Shown: positions 1 to 6,980 of the stretch, piece after piece | How the letters are laid out: every line of letters begins with the position of its first letter | Position numbering within the stretch: the stretch's first letter is position 1 | Assembly: GCA_002722525.1 (NCBI GenBank) | Contig: PBMJ01000026.1 | Coordinates: 5,652-21,266, forward strand | Length of the DNA stretch: 15,615 nt | Source of the DNA: Acidimicrobiaceae bacterium | GTDB lineage: Bacteria; Actinomycetota; Acidimicrobiia; Acidimicrobiales; UBA8592 | Reading direction: 5' to 3' | Translations under genes and position numbers: made by a program | The notes under the pieces: model-generated | What the model was told of the DNA's origin: nothing | What the model saw: only the letters and a program-made list of their open reading frames with translations | The model's database searches: none

Positions 1-816
1 GACGACCAGCGTCTTTTCTATGTCATCCCTATGGGAAATCGTTCCGTCATAGGAACAACTGATACAAGAGTTGATGACCCACATACAGAAGTCACTGAAA
101 GTGATAGGGAATTTCTCCTCGAACAGGTCAATGACCGATTAGACCTTAATTCCCCACTATCGAAGGACGACATAATTGCTGAACGATCTGGAGTGCGCCC
201 GCTTGTTATTCGGAGACAATCAAAAGCATTGAAAAACATCGACTGGACAGCGCTATCGCGCAAACATGAAGTAGAGGTAGATCACGCAAAGCAAGTTGTA
301 TCGATTTTCGGTGGAAAATTAACTGACTGTTTAAATGTTGGTGAAGAAGTTACAGCGGCTATAGAAACTCTGGGAATACGACTAAGTCCCGATAGACAAC
401 GCTGGTATGGAGAACCAGGTCGAGAATCAAGAAGAACTTTTTTCAGACAAACCCGCGGAATGCGTCTTGATGATTTACGAGATAGAACTGGCGCCGAACC
501 TTTATCAGAACGTTTATGGAGACGGTATGGACGCAGAGCTTTTGAAATGCTTGACCATATTCGAGAAGATCCTTCAATGGCAGAAGATATTCTTGGTTCT
601 TCTGACTACCTACGAGTCGAACTCCATAACACAGCAAGCACAGAAATGATCGTTCACCTTGATGACTTCCTGAGACGTCGAAGTAAAATTTCTTTAATTA
701 CCAGACAAGAGGATATCCAAAATTCTAAGGGGTTGAACGAAGTTGGATCTATTTTGTTTGGGGCAGATGCTCAAACAAAGCTAGATGCATACTTCAATTC
801 AAACTCTTCTCAATAA
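1..816 (+). CDS. glpD: FAD-dependent glycerol-3-phosphate dehydrogenase, C-terminal part (5' end outside window)
   Basis: The reading frame is open from base 1 (Asp-Asp-Gln...) to the TAA at 814-816, giving 271 residues, about half of a normal GlpD of 500-580 residues. The N-terminal FAD-binding Rossmann part lies upstream of the window. Visible family hallmarks are VIPMGNRSVIGTTDT near the start, the ERSGVRPLV segment, and FGGKLT at about residues 105-110, which closes the FAD/substrate domain. The rest matches the helical C-terminal domain of this family. The enzyme oxidises sn-glycerol 3-phosphate to dihydroxyacetone phosphate at the membrane and passes electrons to quinone. The ATG at base 31 is internal and should not be taken as a start. 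The gene converges on the aldolase-family gene, with only 30 bases between the stops and no obvious terminator. Family confidence is high; the symbol is by family only. Confidence 0.88.
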   Translation, partial: DDQRLFYVIPMGNRSVIGTTDTRVDDPHTEVTESDREFLLEQVNDRLDLNSPLSKDDIIAERSGVRPLVIRRQSKALKNIDWTALSRKHEVEVDHAKQVVSIFGGKLTDCLNVGEEVTAAIETLGIRLSPDRQRWYGEPGRESRRTFFRQTRGMRLDDLRDRTGAEPLSERLWRRYGRRAFEMLDHIREDPSMAEDILGSSDYLRVELHNTASTEMIVHLDDFLRRRSKISLITRQEDIQNSKGLNEVGSILFGADAQTKLDAYFNSNSSQ

Positions 817-846
817 ACCCGACCAGATAATGAACTAATCCGCTAG

Positions 847-1674
847 TTAGTCTAAAAAGTCAGGTTCATCCCTAAGAAGTTCTTCCCACCAAGGCTGAAA
901 CTGAAACCATCCGGCAAGATCATGGCCCTGTTGTTCATAACCAGATATTGCAAGGTCATCAGGAATCTCTATTGGATCTCCTGCAGATTCGGCAAGAATC
1001 TGACTTTGGCATGTTCTCTCCAGTGCAACAAACCACCAAATTGCGGCATCGACACTTCCACCGGTGGTTATCAGACCATGATTTTGGTGGATAAGAGCCT
1101 TCTTATCTCCGAGTGAAGCTGCCATCGCCTTGCCGACTTCAGTATCAAGAACAACGGCACCGCTGCCAGCTGAACAAAGAGCAACATCGTTGTAAAACAT
1201 TGTGTCATCTTGAGTGATCATCTTAAGGGGCTTCCCTAAGCTAGAGAAGGTCCGCCCGTACATTGAATGACAATGAGCTGCAGCTAGAATATCTGGCCGA
1301 GCTGTATGTAATTGCGAATGAATGGCAAATGCGGCAGCATTTACGGGCTTATCGCCCTCAACAACTTCTCCATTCTGATCTACACAAATCAGATCTGAAA
1401 CCTTCATAAGTTTAAAGTTCTTACCGAAAGGATTAACCCAAAATCTATGTGGGTATTCGGGGTCGCGAACGGTTACGTGCCCAGCTACTCCTTCAGCTAG
1501 TCGGAGTCTTCCAAGGATTCTTAGTCCAGCAGCTAGCCGTTGTTTCCTATGGAGGCGTTCCTCATCGAAATTTTCGACAGAATCTGACCCTGAGGGTACA
1601 AGTCCAGATATAGAGAGTGCTTCTTTCACTTCGTCAAAACCCTTAGTTTCTTCTTCTGGCTTTAGATCTGTCAT
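847..1674 (-). CDS. class II aldolase/adducin family protein
   Basis: This 275-residue protein contains a class II aldolase/adducin fold. Zinc-ligand histidines are visible as AAHCHS (H134, H136) and HQNHG (H199), and the RPDILAAAHCHS segment is typical of the family. The acidic residue that acts as catalytic base in L-fuculose-phosphate aldolase (in EWRFH) seems absent: the aligned stretch here is AFAIH (115-119). It therefore probably belongs to the adducin-like, non-sugar branch, some members of which are decarboxylases or dehydratase-like. The first roughly 40 residues are an acidic, poorly conserved leader. The ATG at 1674 is supported by a strong Shine-Dalgarno GGGAAGG (minus strand, 1681-1687) six bases upstream. 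It is divergent from the polyprenyl synthase and convergent with the dehydrogenase. The substrate is unknown. Confidence 0.85.
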   Translation of the reverse strand: MTDLKPEEETKGFDEVKEALSISGLVPSGSDSVENFDEERLHRKQRLAAGLRILGRLRLAEGVAGHVTVRDPEYPHRFWVNPFGKNFKLMKVSDLICVDQNGEVVEGDKPVNAAAFAIHSQLHTARPDILAAAHCHSMYGRTFSSLGKPLKMITQDDTMFYNDVALCSAGSGAVVLDTEVGKAMAASLGDKKALIHQNHGLITTGGSVDAAIWWFVALERTCQSQILAESAGDPIEIPDDLAISGYEQQGHDLAGWFQFQPWWEELLRDEPDFLD

Positions 1675-1689
1675 ATTTCACCTTCCCTC

Positions 1690-1701
1690 GGGAGATCTCC
1701 C
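1690..1701. promoter_or_regulatory. 12-bp perfect palindrome in the leader of the aldolase-family gene
   Basis: GGGAGATCTCCC reads the same on both strands. It lies between the candidate promoter (1716-1745) and the Shine-Dalgarno of the minus-strand aldolase gene, the position of a repressor site. A 12-bp palindrome is expected a few times by chance in 15 kb, so only its location makes it notable. Confidence 0.3.
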
Positions 1702-1715
1702 CAAACTAATGTATC

Positions 1716-1745
1716 TGCATAGTCTCTGTCATCTGATTGTATCAA
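1716..1745 (-). promoter_or_regulatory. candidate housekeeping promoter for the aldolase-family gene
   Basis: On the minus strand, TTGATA (1740-1745) and TATGCA (1716-1721) are separated by 18 bases. This resembles a -35/-10 pair of the main sigma factor, with expected transcription start near 1709, about 35 bases before the ATG. It is based on sequence resemblance only. Confidence 0.35.
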
Positions 1746-1803
1746 GTTACTTTATGCTCAGGTCTAGTGCTGGAGAGGGTGAACTTGGCCCTAGGGTTAA
1801 GGT

Positions 1804-2874
1804 GTGCCTTCAGATAGCGGACAAACCGAAAATCCAAAGTCGATATCTGGTGTCGTGGGGCCTATAGACAACCGATTGGCTGATGCGATTCGGAATGAGC
1901 ATCGATTATGGGAAAAAGTCGACTCAAGCCTAGCTGATCCCTTCACTTCTCTAGAAGAACTTGTTTTTAGCGGTGGTAAGAGACTTCGTCCTGCTTTTTT
2001 TTACTGGGCTCATGTTGGAGCCGGCGGTAATCCAAACTCATCTCAAGCTATCGACATTGCAGCTGCTATCGAAATGTTGCATGCATTTGCATTGGCGCAC
2101 GACGATGTTATGGATCGATCAGAAGCACGCCGCGGACAACCATCGATCTGGCAACGTTTTGCGAATCTGCATGAGGAACATGAGTGGCTCGGAAATCCTT
2201 TGCATTTCGGTGAGGCTGTAGCCATTCTCGTTGGAGATCTCGCTCATGTATTAGCCGACAAACTCATGAGTCACAGTTCTCCTATAGTTTCGCAACTATG
2301 GGAAGAGTTACGACTGGAAGTCAATATCGGCCAATACCTTGATGTTCTATCTGGAGCGAAAGGAAAATTCGATCATCGATCCGCCCGAAAGATTCTCGAA
2401 TATAAAACTGGTCGTTACTCCGTTCAGAGACCACTCCAGTTGGGGGCTGCTGTAGCTGGAAAATATGATGAACTATCTAAGCCGCTAACGGATTTTGGGC
2501 AACCTGTTGGAGTTGTCTTTCAACTTCGCGACGATATTTTGGGTGTTTTCGGGAATATGGAAAAGACGGGGAAACCAACTGGTGATGACCTAAGAGAAGG
2601 GAAACCCACTCCGCTTATGGCCGAAGCATTCGCTCAAGCATCGGAACAACAAAGAAGTATCCTCAGCAAAATAGGAACTAACGACCTTAACCAGAGAGAT
2701 ATTAGCGACATACAGCAAGTTGTTGAAGAGACCGGAGCAAAGGGCGTCATTGAGCAAGAAATTGAAGAGCTAACTCATTCCGCTCTTGAAACTCTTTCAT
2801 CAATCAACTTGGAGAAAAATGCTTCTGAAGCTCTCAGCGAGCTCGCACATTTTGTTGCGTATCGAACGTATTGA
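1804..2874 (+). CDS. polyprenyl diphosphate synthase (probable geranylgeranyl diphosphate synthase type)
   Basis: This 356-residue trans-isoprenyl diphosphate synthase joins isopentenyl diphosphate to an allylic diphosphate. In order it shows GGKRLRP (57-63), the first Asp-rich motif DDVMD (100-104), the KTGRYS segment (201-206), and the second region FQLRDDILG (239-247) followed by TGKPTGDDLREGK (255-267). The second motif ends in Gly instead of Asp, as is common in actinobacterial GGPP synthases of the IdsA type. A Phe sits five residues before the first Asp-rich motif, which in related enzymes limits the product to about C20; this is inference. The start is GTG at 1804. There is no good Shine-Dalgarno (only TTAAGG directly abutting), so it may be translated from a very short leader. 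The dehydrogenase-like gene follows after 50 bases on the same strand. The product could feed carotenoid, quinone or other terpenoid synthesis; no other terpenoid gene is in the window. Confidence 0.9.
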   Translation: MPSDSGQTENPKSISGVVGPIDNRLADAIRNEHRLWEKVDSSLADPFTSLEELVFSGGKRLRPAFFYWAHVGAGGNPNSSQAIDIAAAIEMLHAFALAHDDVMDRSEARRGQPSIWQRFANLHEEHEWLGNPLHFGEAVAILVGDLAHVLADKLMSHSSPIVSQLWEELRLEVNIGQYLDVLSGAKGKFDHRSARKILEYKTGRYSVQRPLQLGAAVAGKYDELSKPLTDFGQPVGVVFQLRDDILGVFGNMEKTGKPTGDDLREGKPTPLMAEAFAQASEQQRSILSKIGTNDLNQRDISDIQQVVEETGAKGVIEQEIEELTHSALETLSSINLEKNASEALSELAHFVAYRTY

Positions 2875-2924
2875 ATTGGCTGAAGATTTAACCTTAACTG
2901 AGCCGATCGTGGCATGATGGGTTT

Positions 2925-3959
2925 GTGGCTTTAAGAAAACTTTCCTCAACTGATGCGTTCATAGTTACTGATTTAGACGACGTTCCGTCTTTCGGTATTG
3001 TTCGAAGCGCTCCTAAAATTCTTCAGGGAGGAGCGAAAGATCTTGCTAGGTCCATGACCTATTCTTTTGCATCTTTTGAATTACAGTTCGGCGGCGCGTC
3101 GGGAGGAATAAACGCTAAACCTGATGAGAGGGGTGAAGCGGTCGAGTCTTTTGTAAATGAGATACAAGAAGTTGTGCAAGATGGAAGTTTAGGATTAGAT
3201 CCCGGAAAAGGTATCTCTGCAGGCGGCTTTGATGCCTTAGCTGCTGCTGATAGTCGTAATAAGGTCCGGTTTGAGATCTTTCAGGAAGATCCTCTGCACC
3301 TATTTCTCTCAGGTCTAGGTCCGGTGGAATGTGCAGATCATCTTTTGGGTCTGGATGGGAAAAAAGTTGCAATTGAAGGGTTTGGAGCTCATAGCGTAGC
3401 GATGGTGGAATTGTTAGTAGAGCGTGGAGCACAAGTGGTCGGAATATCAACTCTTTCAGGTTCAATGAGTAACTCGGGTGGTTTCTCTGCCGAAGAGATT
3501 CGTGACGCATGGAAGAATCGGGGAGCTGATTTTGTAACAGGCGGGGGTGAGGAAGCAGAACCGGCTTGGAAAATATTCCAATGCGAAACGGACATACTCT
3601 TTACTGGTTCAAAAATGGGGGCAGTAAACCATACGACAGCAGAAAAACTTGACATAAAAGCTCTGATTCCTCATCAGCCAATTCCCTTTACTACAAAGGC
3701 TTTGGCCGTTCTTCAAAGGAAAGATTGTTTAGTTGCTCCTTGTTTCATTCCGATTGCTGGTCCACTTTTTTCATACTGGTCGGACGATAAAAGTGAAATT
3801 GCAGACATAGTCGCTAAAGCATCATCAGAGATGAAATTGGCATTAGATGAAGCAAATGGACACGAAGATGGTCTTTTCTTAGGATCCTGCTACAGAGCAG
3901 AAGCGTTTTTAGCATCTTGGCAAAAAAATCTTCCGTTTGGCCGCCCGTTAGCTAGCTAA
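2925..3959 (+). CDS. divergent Glu/Leu/Phe/Val dehydrogenase-like protein, probably altered active site
   Basis: This 344-residue protein has the layout of amino-acid dehydrogenases. Its N-terminal substrate domain ends in FGGASGGI (55-62), and a Rossmann nucleotide domain starts at GKKVAIEGFGAHSVAM (145-160). In true glutamate dehydrogenases the substrate domain reads roughly MTxKNA...GGGKGGI, with both lysines contacting substrate or catalysis. Here the same places read MTYSFA (S47) and GGASGGI (S59). A DPGKG motif (D92) may keep the catalytic Asp. At 344 residues it is shorter than typical GDH (about 420) and near Leu/Val dehydrogenase size. The start is GTG at 2925; nearby ATGs at 2914 and 2917 are out of frame. 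It probably follows the polyprenyl synthase in one transcript. It may act on another substrate, or it may be a non-catalytic NAD(P)-binding relative. Family membership is fairly likely; function is unknown. Confidence 0.68.
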   Translation: MALRKLSSTDAFIVTDLDDVPSFGIVRSAPKILQGGAKDLARSMTYSFASFELQFGGASGGINAKPDERGEAVESFVNEIQEVVQDGSLGLDPGKGISAGGFDALAAADSRNKVRFEIFQEDPLHLFLSGLGPVECADHLLGLDGKKVAIEGFGAHSVAMVELLVERGAQVVGISTLSGSMSNSGGFSAEEIRDAWKNRGADFVTGGGEEAEPAWKIFQCETDILFTGSKMGAVNHTTAEKLDIKALIPHQPIPFTTKALAVLQRKDCLVAPCFIPIAGPLFSYWSDDKSEIADIVAKASSEMKLALDEANGHEDGLFLGSCYRAEAFLASWQKNLPFGRPLAS

Positions 3960-3963
3960 CTGT

Positions 3964-3979
3964 AGATTTTCGAAAATCT
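3964..3979. promoter_or_regulatory. 16-bp perfect palindrome, candidate operator of the catabolic operon
   Basis: AGATTTTCGAAAATCT is a perfect palindrome in the 57-base gap before the six-gene operon. A possible -10 element TATTAT lies at 3995-4000, so the palindrome covers the -35 zone, the usual place for a repressor or an activator dimer. It is AT-rich, has no loop to speak of and no T-run after it, so it is a poor terminator for the gene upstream. A perfect 16-bp palindrome is expected less than once in a window of this size. Confidence 0.5.
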
Positions 3980-3994
3980 GCGATACGGTTTCAC

Positions 3995-4000
3995 TATTAT
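3995..4000 (+). promoter_or_regulatory. candidate -10 element for the 4017-8293 operon
   Basis: TATTAT lies 16 bases after the palindrome and 16 bases before the ATG at 4017. The region that should hold the -35 lacks a TTGACA-like hexamer, which would fit an activator-dependent promoter. A GGGGGA Shine-Dalgarno-like stretch (4009-4014) precedes the ATG by two bases. Confidence 0.3.
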
Positions 4001-4016
4001 TAACGATTGGGGGAAC

Positions 4017-4382
4017 ATGATAATTGTCACTGCGGTTCTATCATTTGAAACTGAAACTGATCGTGATGCTGCTGTGGCTGCCACGGCACAAGTTCAAAAA
4101 GCAACTCGAGATGAAGAACCTGGTTGCTTAGCGTATTGTTTCGCTGCTGACCCGTCAGAACCGAACCTTATTCAGGTCTATGAACTGTGGACAGATCCAG
4201 AGAGTCTTGCTGCTCATTTTGATCATCCTAATTACGCCGCAATGGTAGAAATACTCCATGGTTGTTCTGGTTATCTTGCTTCAGATAATCGGCTGTACTT
4301 AGCTGATGATCGAGGTCCAGTATACGGAGACGGTGGAAAGTTTCGATTTGAGGCTGTCGCTGATCACAAATCAGCTAGGTAG
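4017..4382 (+). CDS. ABM-superfamily (antibiotic biosynthesis monooxygenase / YgiN-like) protein
   Basis: This 121-residue protein has a ferredoxin-like ABM fold. The pattern is MIIVTAVLSFE (first strand), a helix, EEPGCLAYCFAADP (second strand), LIQVYELWTDPESLAAHFDHP, then a final strand around RLYLADD. Family members are cofactor-free dimeric oxygenases of quinols or anthrones, or heme-degrading enzymes; others are auxiliary or unassigned. It has an extra C-terminal tail of about 20 residues compared with the usual 95-100. It is the first gene of the operon, separated by five bases from the next start. A second ABM gene lies at 6643-6942 with a similar GCL.Y.F.ADP...E.W...L.AHF core. Its specific substrate cannot be read from sequence. 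Confidence 0.82.
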   Translation: MIIVTAVLSFETETDRDAAVAATAQVQKATRDEEPGCLAYCFAADPSEPNLIQVYELWTDPESLAAHFDHPNYAAMVEILHGCSGYLASDNRLYLADDRGPVYGDGGKFRFEAVADHKSAR

Positions 4383-4387
4383 GGATA

Positions 4388-5353
4388 GTGTCCCGGATTA
4401 TTGATATCCATGCTCATGTTGTTCTTCCTGAAACCTTTGGCGCTGCTGGTAAGTATGGTCCTGAATTAGGAGATGAAAACGATCTTCAAACTTTCAGGGT
4501 CGGGGATTACTCCATTCAAGTTCCTTACGTTGGAAGTGTTTTTATGGAGGCAGAAAAACGAATACAAGAGATGGATCAACTCGGAATAGATATACAAGTA
4601 CTTTCTCCCAATCCGTTAACTTTTTTTGGAGGTATTGATGCTGGGGAAGCAACTAACTTCGCGAGATTATCGAATGATGCTATGTCAAACTTGGTAAAAA
4701 TATATCCAGATCGTCTTCTTGGGACTATTGCCCTTCCGATGCAGGATCCTGATGCTGCATGTTTAGAACTCGAAAGGGGAGTTCGGGAATTAGGACTAGT
4801 TGGTGGATATATCGGAACGGATTATGGATTTACTTTGGATGACCCTCGTCTGGATGACTTTTACCGGACTGTTGTGGAACTTGATATTCCATTGTTTATT
4901 CATCCTGCAACAAACAATGGAATTCGGGCATCTGCGGATTCGCGGTTGGGGCGATTCGGACTTGAGCTAGTGGTTGGGTATGCCTACGAGGAGACTTTAG
5001 CTGTGGCGGCTCTAATACTGGGTGGGGTGATGGATAGGCACCCAAATATTGATATCTGTGTTTCGCATGGAGGTGGGGCGATAACTTTTCTGGCAAAGCG
5101 GTTTGACTCAATGGCTTCTTTTCAAGGAAATGAGTCAGATTTTGTTTTGGCTTTACGTTCTCTATGGTACGACTCACATCTAGAGCCCGGAGCCGCACAA
5201 GACTTTGTAGTCTCTGTTGTTGGTGAAGACAGAATGGTTTATGGAACAAATTTTGGTGGGTGGGATACTCCTAGTGAAACGACCGAGTTCGATCGGAACT
5301 TAGGAAAAAACGCCGAACGTCTATTACGCTTACCTCAAATAAAGGAAAGGTAG
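4388..5353 (+). CDS. amidohydrolase family protein, ACMSD / amidohydrolase_2 type
   Basis: This 321-residue metal-dependent TIM-barrel protein belongs to the aminocarboxymuconate-semialdehyde decarboxylase group. Visible metal/active-site motifs are IDIHAHV (H8, H10), LFIHPATN (H172) and CVSHGGGA (H227). The last metal-binding Asp of the family, normally within GTD/GSD near the C-terminus, reads YGTNFGGWD here: N288 sits at the ligand position, with D293 five residues later. Family enzymes decarboxylate aromatic or muconate acids or hydrolyse C-C or C-N bonds. The start is GTG at 4388 with a purine-rich GGTAGGGATA upstream. It is the second operon gene; the next one starts four bases after its stop. 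A decarboxylase or hydrolase role in ring breakdown is a reasonable inference, but the substrate is unknown. Confidence 0.85.
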   Translation: MSRIIDIHAHVVLPETFGAAGKYGPELGDENDLQTFRVGDYSIQVPYVGSVFMEAEKRIQEMDQLGIDIQVLSPNPLTFFGGIDAGEATNFARLSNDAMSNLVKIYPDRLLGTIALPMQDPDAACLELERGVRELGLVGGYIGTDYGFTLDDPRLDDFYRTVVELDIPLFIHPATNNGIRASADSRLGRFGLELVVGYAYEETLAVAALILGGVMDRHPNIDICVSHGGGAITFLAKRFDSMASFQGNESDFVLALRSLWYDSHLEPGAAQDFVVSVVGEDRMVYGTNFGGWDTPSETTEFDRNLGKNAERLLRLPQIKER

Positions 5354-5357
5354 AGAG

Positions 5358-6626
5358 ATGGGTTCTCTGATTATTGAAAATGCGAATCTCTTTATAGGAG
5401 TGGATGAAGAAGTCATCGCGGATGGGGCTGTTTGGGTATCTGACGGGATTATTAAATTCTCTGGCGCGGTAAGCGACCTTCCTGCTGGTGGAGAAAATGT
5501 TGAGAGATACGATGCTTTAGGAAAGTTTGTAATGCCTGGAATGACCGAATCGCATGTTCATCTCTCTTACAACAACTCCCACCCGCAGCAACTAAATAGT
5601 GAACCGCTTCCTGTGGCTATGCTCGATGCGGTTGACAATGCGCGTATTTTATTGGGTTCGGGCTTTACTTCTGCTATAAGTTTTGGATCAGCGCAAGGTC
5701 TGGACGTACCTCTTCGTGATGCGATTAATGCTGGCCGAATCCCTGGTCCACGTCTTGCCGCTTCAGACCGTGATTTAGGTTCGACCGGAAGTAACGCTGA
5801 TGGAACTTTCGGGGGTGATAGCAGTAAAAAAATTATTGCTGATGGGCCTTGGGCTATTCGAAAAGCTATCCGTTCGTTAGCCAAGCGCCGTTGTGATATT
5901 GTCAAAATTTTTCTTGATGGGGAGGCACTTTCAGAATTTGCCCCTCCTGGAGTTTTGACTTATAGCGACGAAGAAGTAGCAGCGGCAGTTGAAGAAGCGC
6001 ATATCCGTGGAATGCGGGTCGTAACGCATTCGCGTTCTGCAGCAGCAGTAAAGCAAGCTGTACAACATGGGGTAGATGTTATTGGGCACGCTAATTATCT
6101 TGATGATGAAGCAGTCGACATGCTTGAGGCGAAACGTGATCAGATTTTTGTCTGTCCAGCCATCGCATGGGAGATTACTTTGTTAGATCGTGGCAGCGAG
6201 TTGGGGCTACCTCGGGATGCAATGGAACAACGCGGATACCAAAAAGAAGTTGATGAGACAATCAGCGCTGTAAAACGTCTTCGCGACAGTAAGGTTCGGG
6301 TTCTTGTTGGAGGAGATTATGGTTTGAATATCACCCCCCATGGAACGAATAGCAAGGATCTTGAATACTTTGTTGATTTATTCGGGATGTCAACATCCGA
6401 AGCTCTGCTTTGCGCAACCCGTGATGGAGGAGCCGCAGCAGACACCTCAGGTATGGTTGGGACACTTGAGGAGGGAAAGTATGCGGACTTGGTGATAGTT
6501 GATGGAAACCCTCTTGAAGATATTCGCATCCTTCAGGACCATAGTCGTATAGTTGGAGTGATGAAGGATGGCGTGATGCATTGCGCTTTAATGCAGAAAA
6601 ATCCTTATATCGCTCCAGATGAGTAA
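5358..6626 (+). CDS. metal-dependent amidohydrolase (imidazolonepropionase / prolidase-like)
   Basis: This 422-residue protein is of the two-domain amidohydrolase_1 type, with a beta-sandwich formed by both ends around a TIM barrel. The binuclear site is readable: ESHVHLS (H66, H68), DIVKIF (K183, the likely carboxylated lysine), VVTHSR (H224), VIGHAN (H244) and LVGGDYG (D320). The closing segment GTLEEGKYADLVIVDGNPLEDI is the standard C-terminal sandwich motif. Length and motifs are complete, so it should be active. Relatives hydrolyse cyclic amides, dipeptides or organophosphates. The start ATG follows GAGAG immediately and lies four bases after the preceding stop, indicating co-translation. 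It is the second amidohydrolase in a row but from a different branch than the ACMSD-type one, so the two probably act at different steps. Confidence 0.9.
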   Translation: MGSLIIENANLFIGVDEEVIADGAVWVSDGIIKFSGAVSDLPAGGENVERYDALGKFVMPGMTESHVHLSYNNSHPQQLNSEPLPVAMLDAVDNARILLGSGFTSAISFGSAQGLDVPLRDAINAGRIPGPRLAASDRDLGSTGSNADGTFGGDSSKKIIADGPWAIRKAIRSLAKRRCDIVKIFLDGEALSEFAPPGVLTYSDEEVAAAVEEAHIRGMRVVTHSRSAAAVKQAVQHGVDVIGHANYLDDEAVDMLEAKRDQIFVCPAIAWEITLLDRGSELGLPRDAMEQRGYQKEVDETISAVKRLRDSKVRVLVGGDYGLNITPHGTNSKDLEYFVDLFGMSTSEALLCATRDGGAAADTSGMVGTLEEGKYADLVIVDGNPLEDIRILQDHSRIVGVMKDGVMHCALMQKNPYIAPDE

Positions 6627-6642
6627 ATGGAAGGATAAAAAT

Positions 6643-6942
6643 ATGATTGTAATTGCAGGAACATTAACTCTAGAAGTTGACGTAGATGAGAGCGTCCTCG
6701 ATGCTTGCCGAACAATGATGACAGCAACACATGCCGAAAAAGGATGCCTTGACTATGTATTTAGTGCTGATCCCTTAAACGGCAATACGTTGAGAGTCTT
6801 CGAACAATGGGAATCGCTTGAAGATCTAGAAGCGCATTTCCAAGCTCCGCATATGCCACCATTTCGTGAATCAATGGCACAGTGGAACATAACTGGTAAA
6901 AGCATTCACCGCTTTACCGTTGCCGACTCTGTCGAAATGTGA
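6643..6942 (+). CDS. second ABM-superfamily monooxygenase-like protein
   Basis: This 99-residue ABM-fold protein runs MIVIAGTLTLEVD, helix, EKGCLDYVFSADP, TLRVFEQWESLEDLEAHFQAP. I prefer the ATG at 6643 over the in-frame ATG at 6619. GGAAGG (6629-6634) is correctly spaced for 6643, the resulting N-terminus matches the first ABM protein (MIIVTAVLS), and 6619 would overlap the preceding stop and add an unconserved charged leader. It is related to the 4017 gene but clearly diverged, so this is an old duplication or two independent recruits. It could be a quinol monooxygenase or a subunit partner of the operon's first gene. Confidence 0.83.
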   Translation: MIVIAGTLTLEVDVDESVLDACRTMMTATHAEKGCLDYVFSADPLNGNTLRVFEQWESLEDLEAHFQAPHMPPFRESMAQWNITGKSIHRFTVADSVEM

Positions 6943-6980
6943 GATGAAAATCTGATCTTTAGAGAAAGGCATCAAAGGGC

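Noticed and set aside
407..649. 80-codon open frame on the plus strand in the glpD region.
   Set aside because: It lies out of frame within the conserved C-terminal domain of the dehydrogenase and shows no supporting features.
3115..3510. 131-codon open frame on the minus strand within the dehydrogenase-like gene.
   Set aside because: It resembles no protein family, has no ribosome site, and the plus-strand frame has clear Rossmann motifs.
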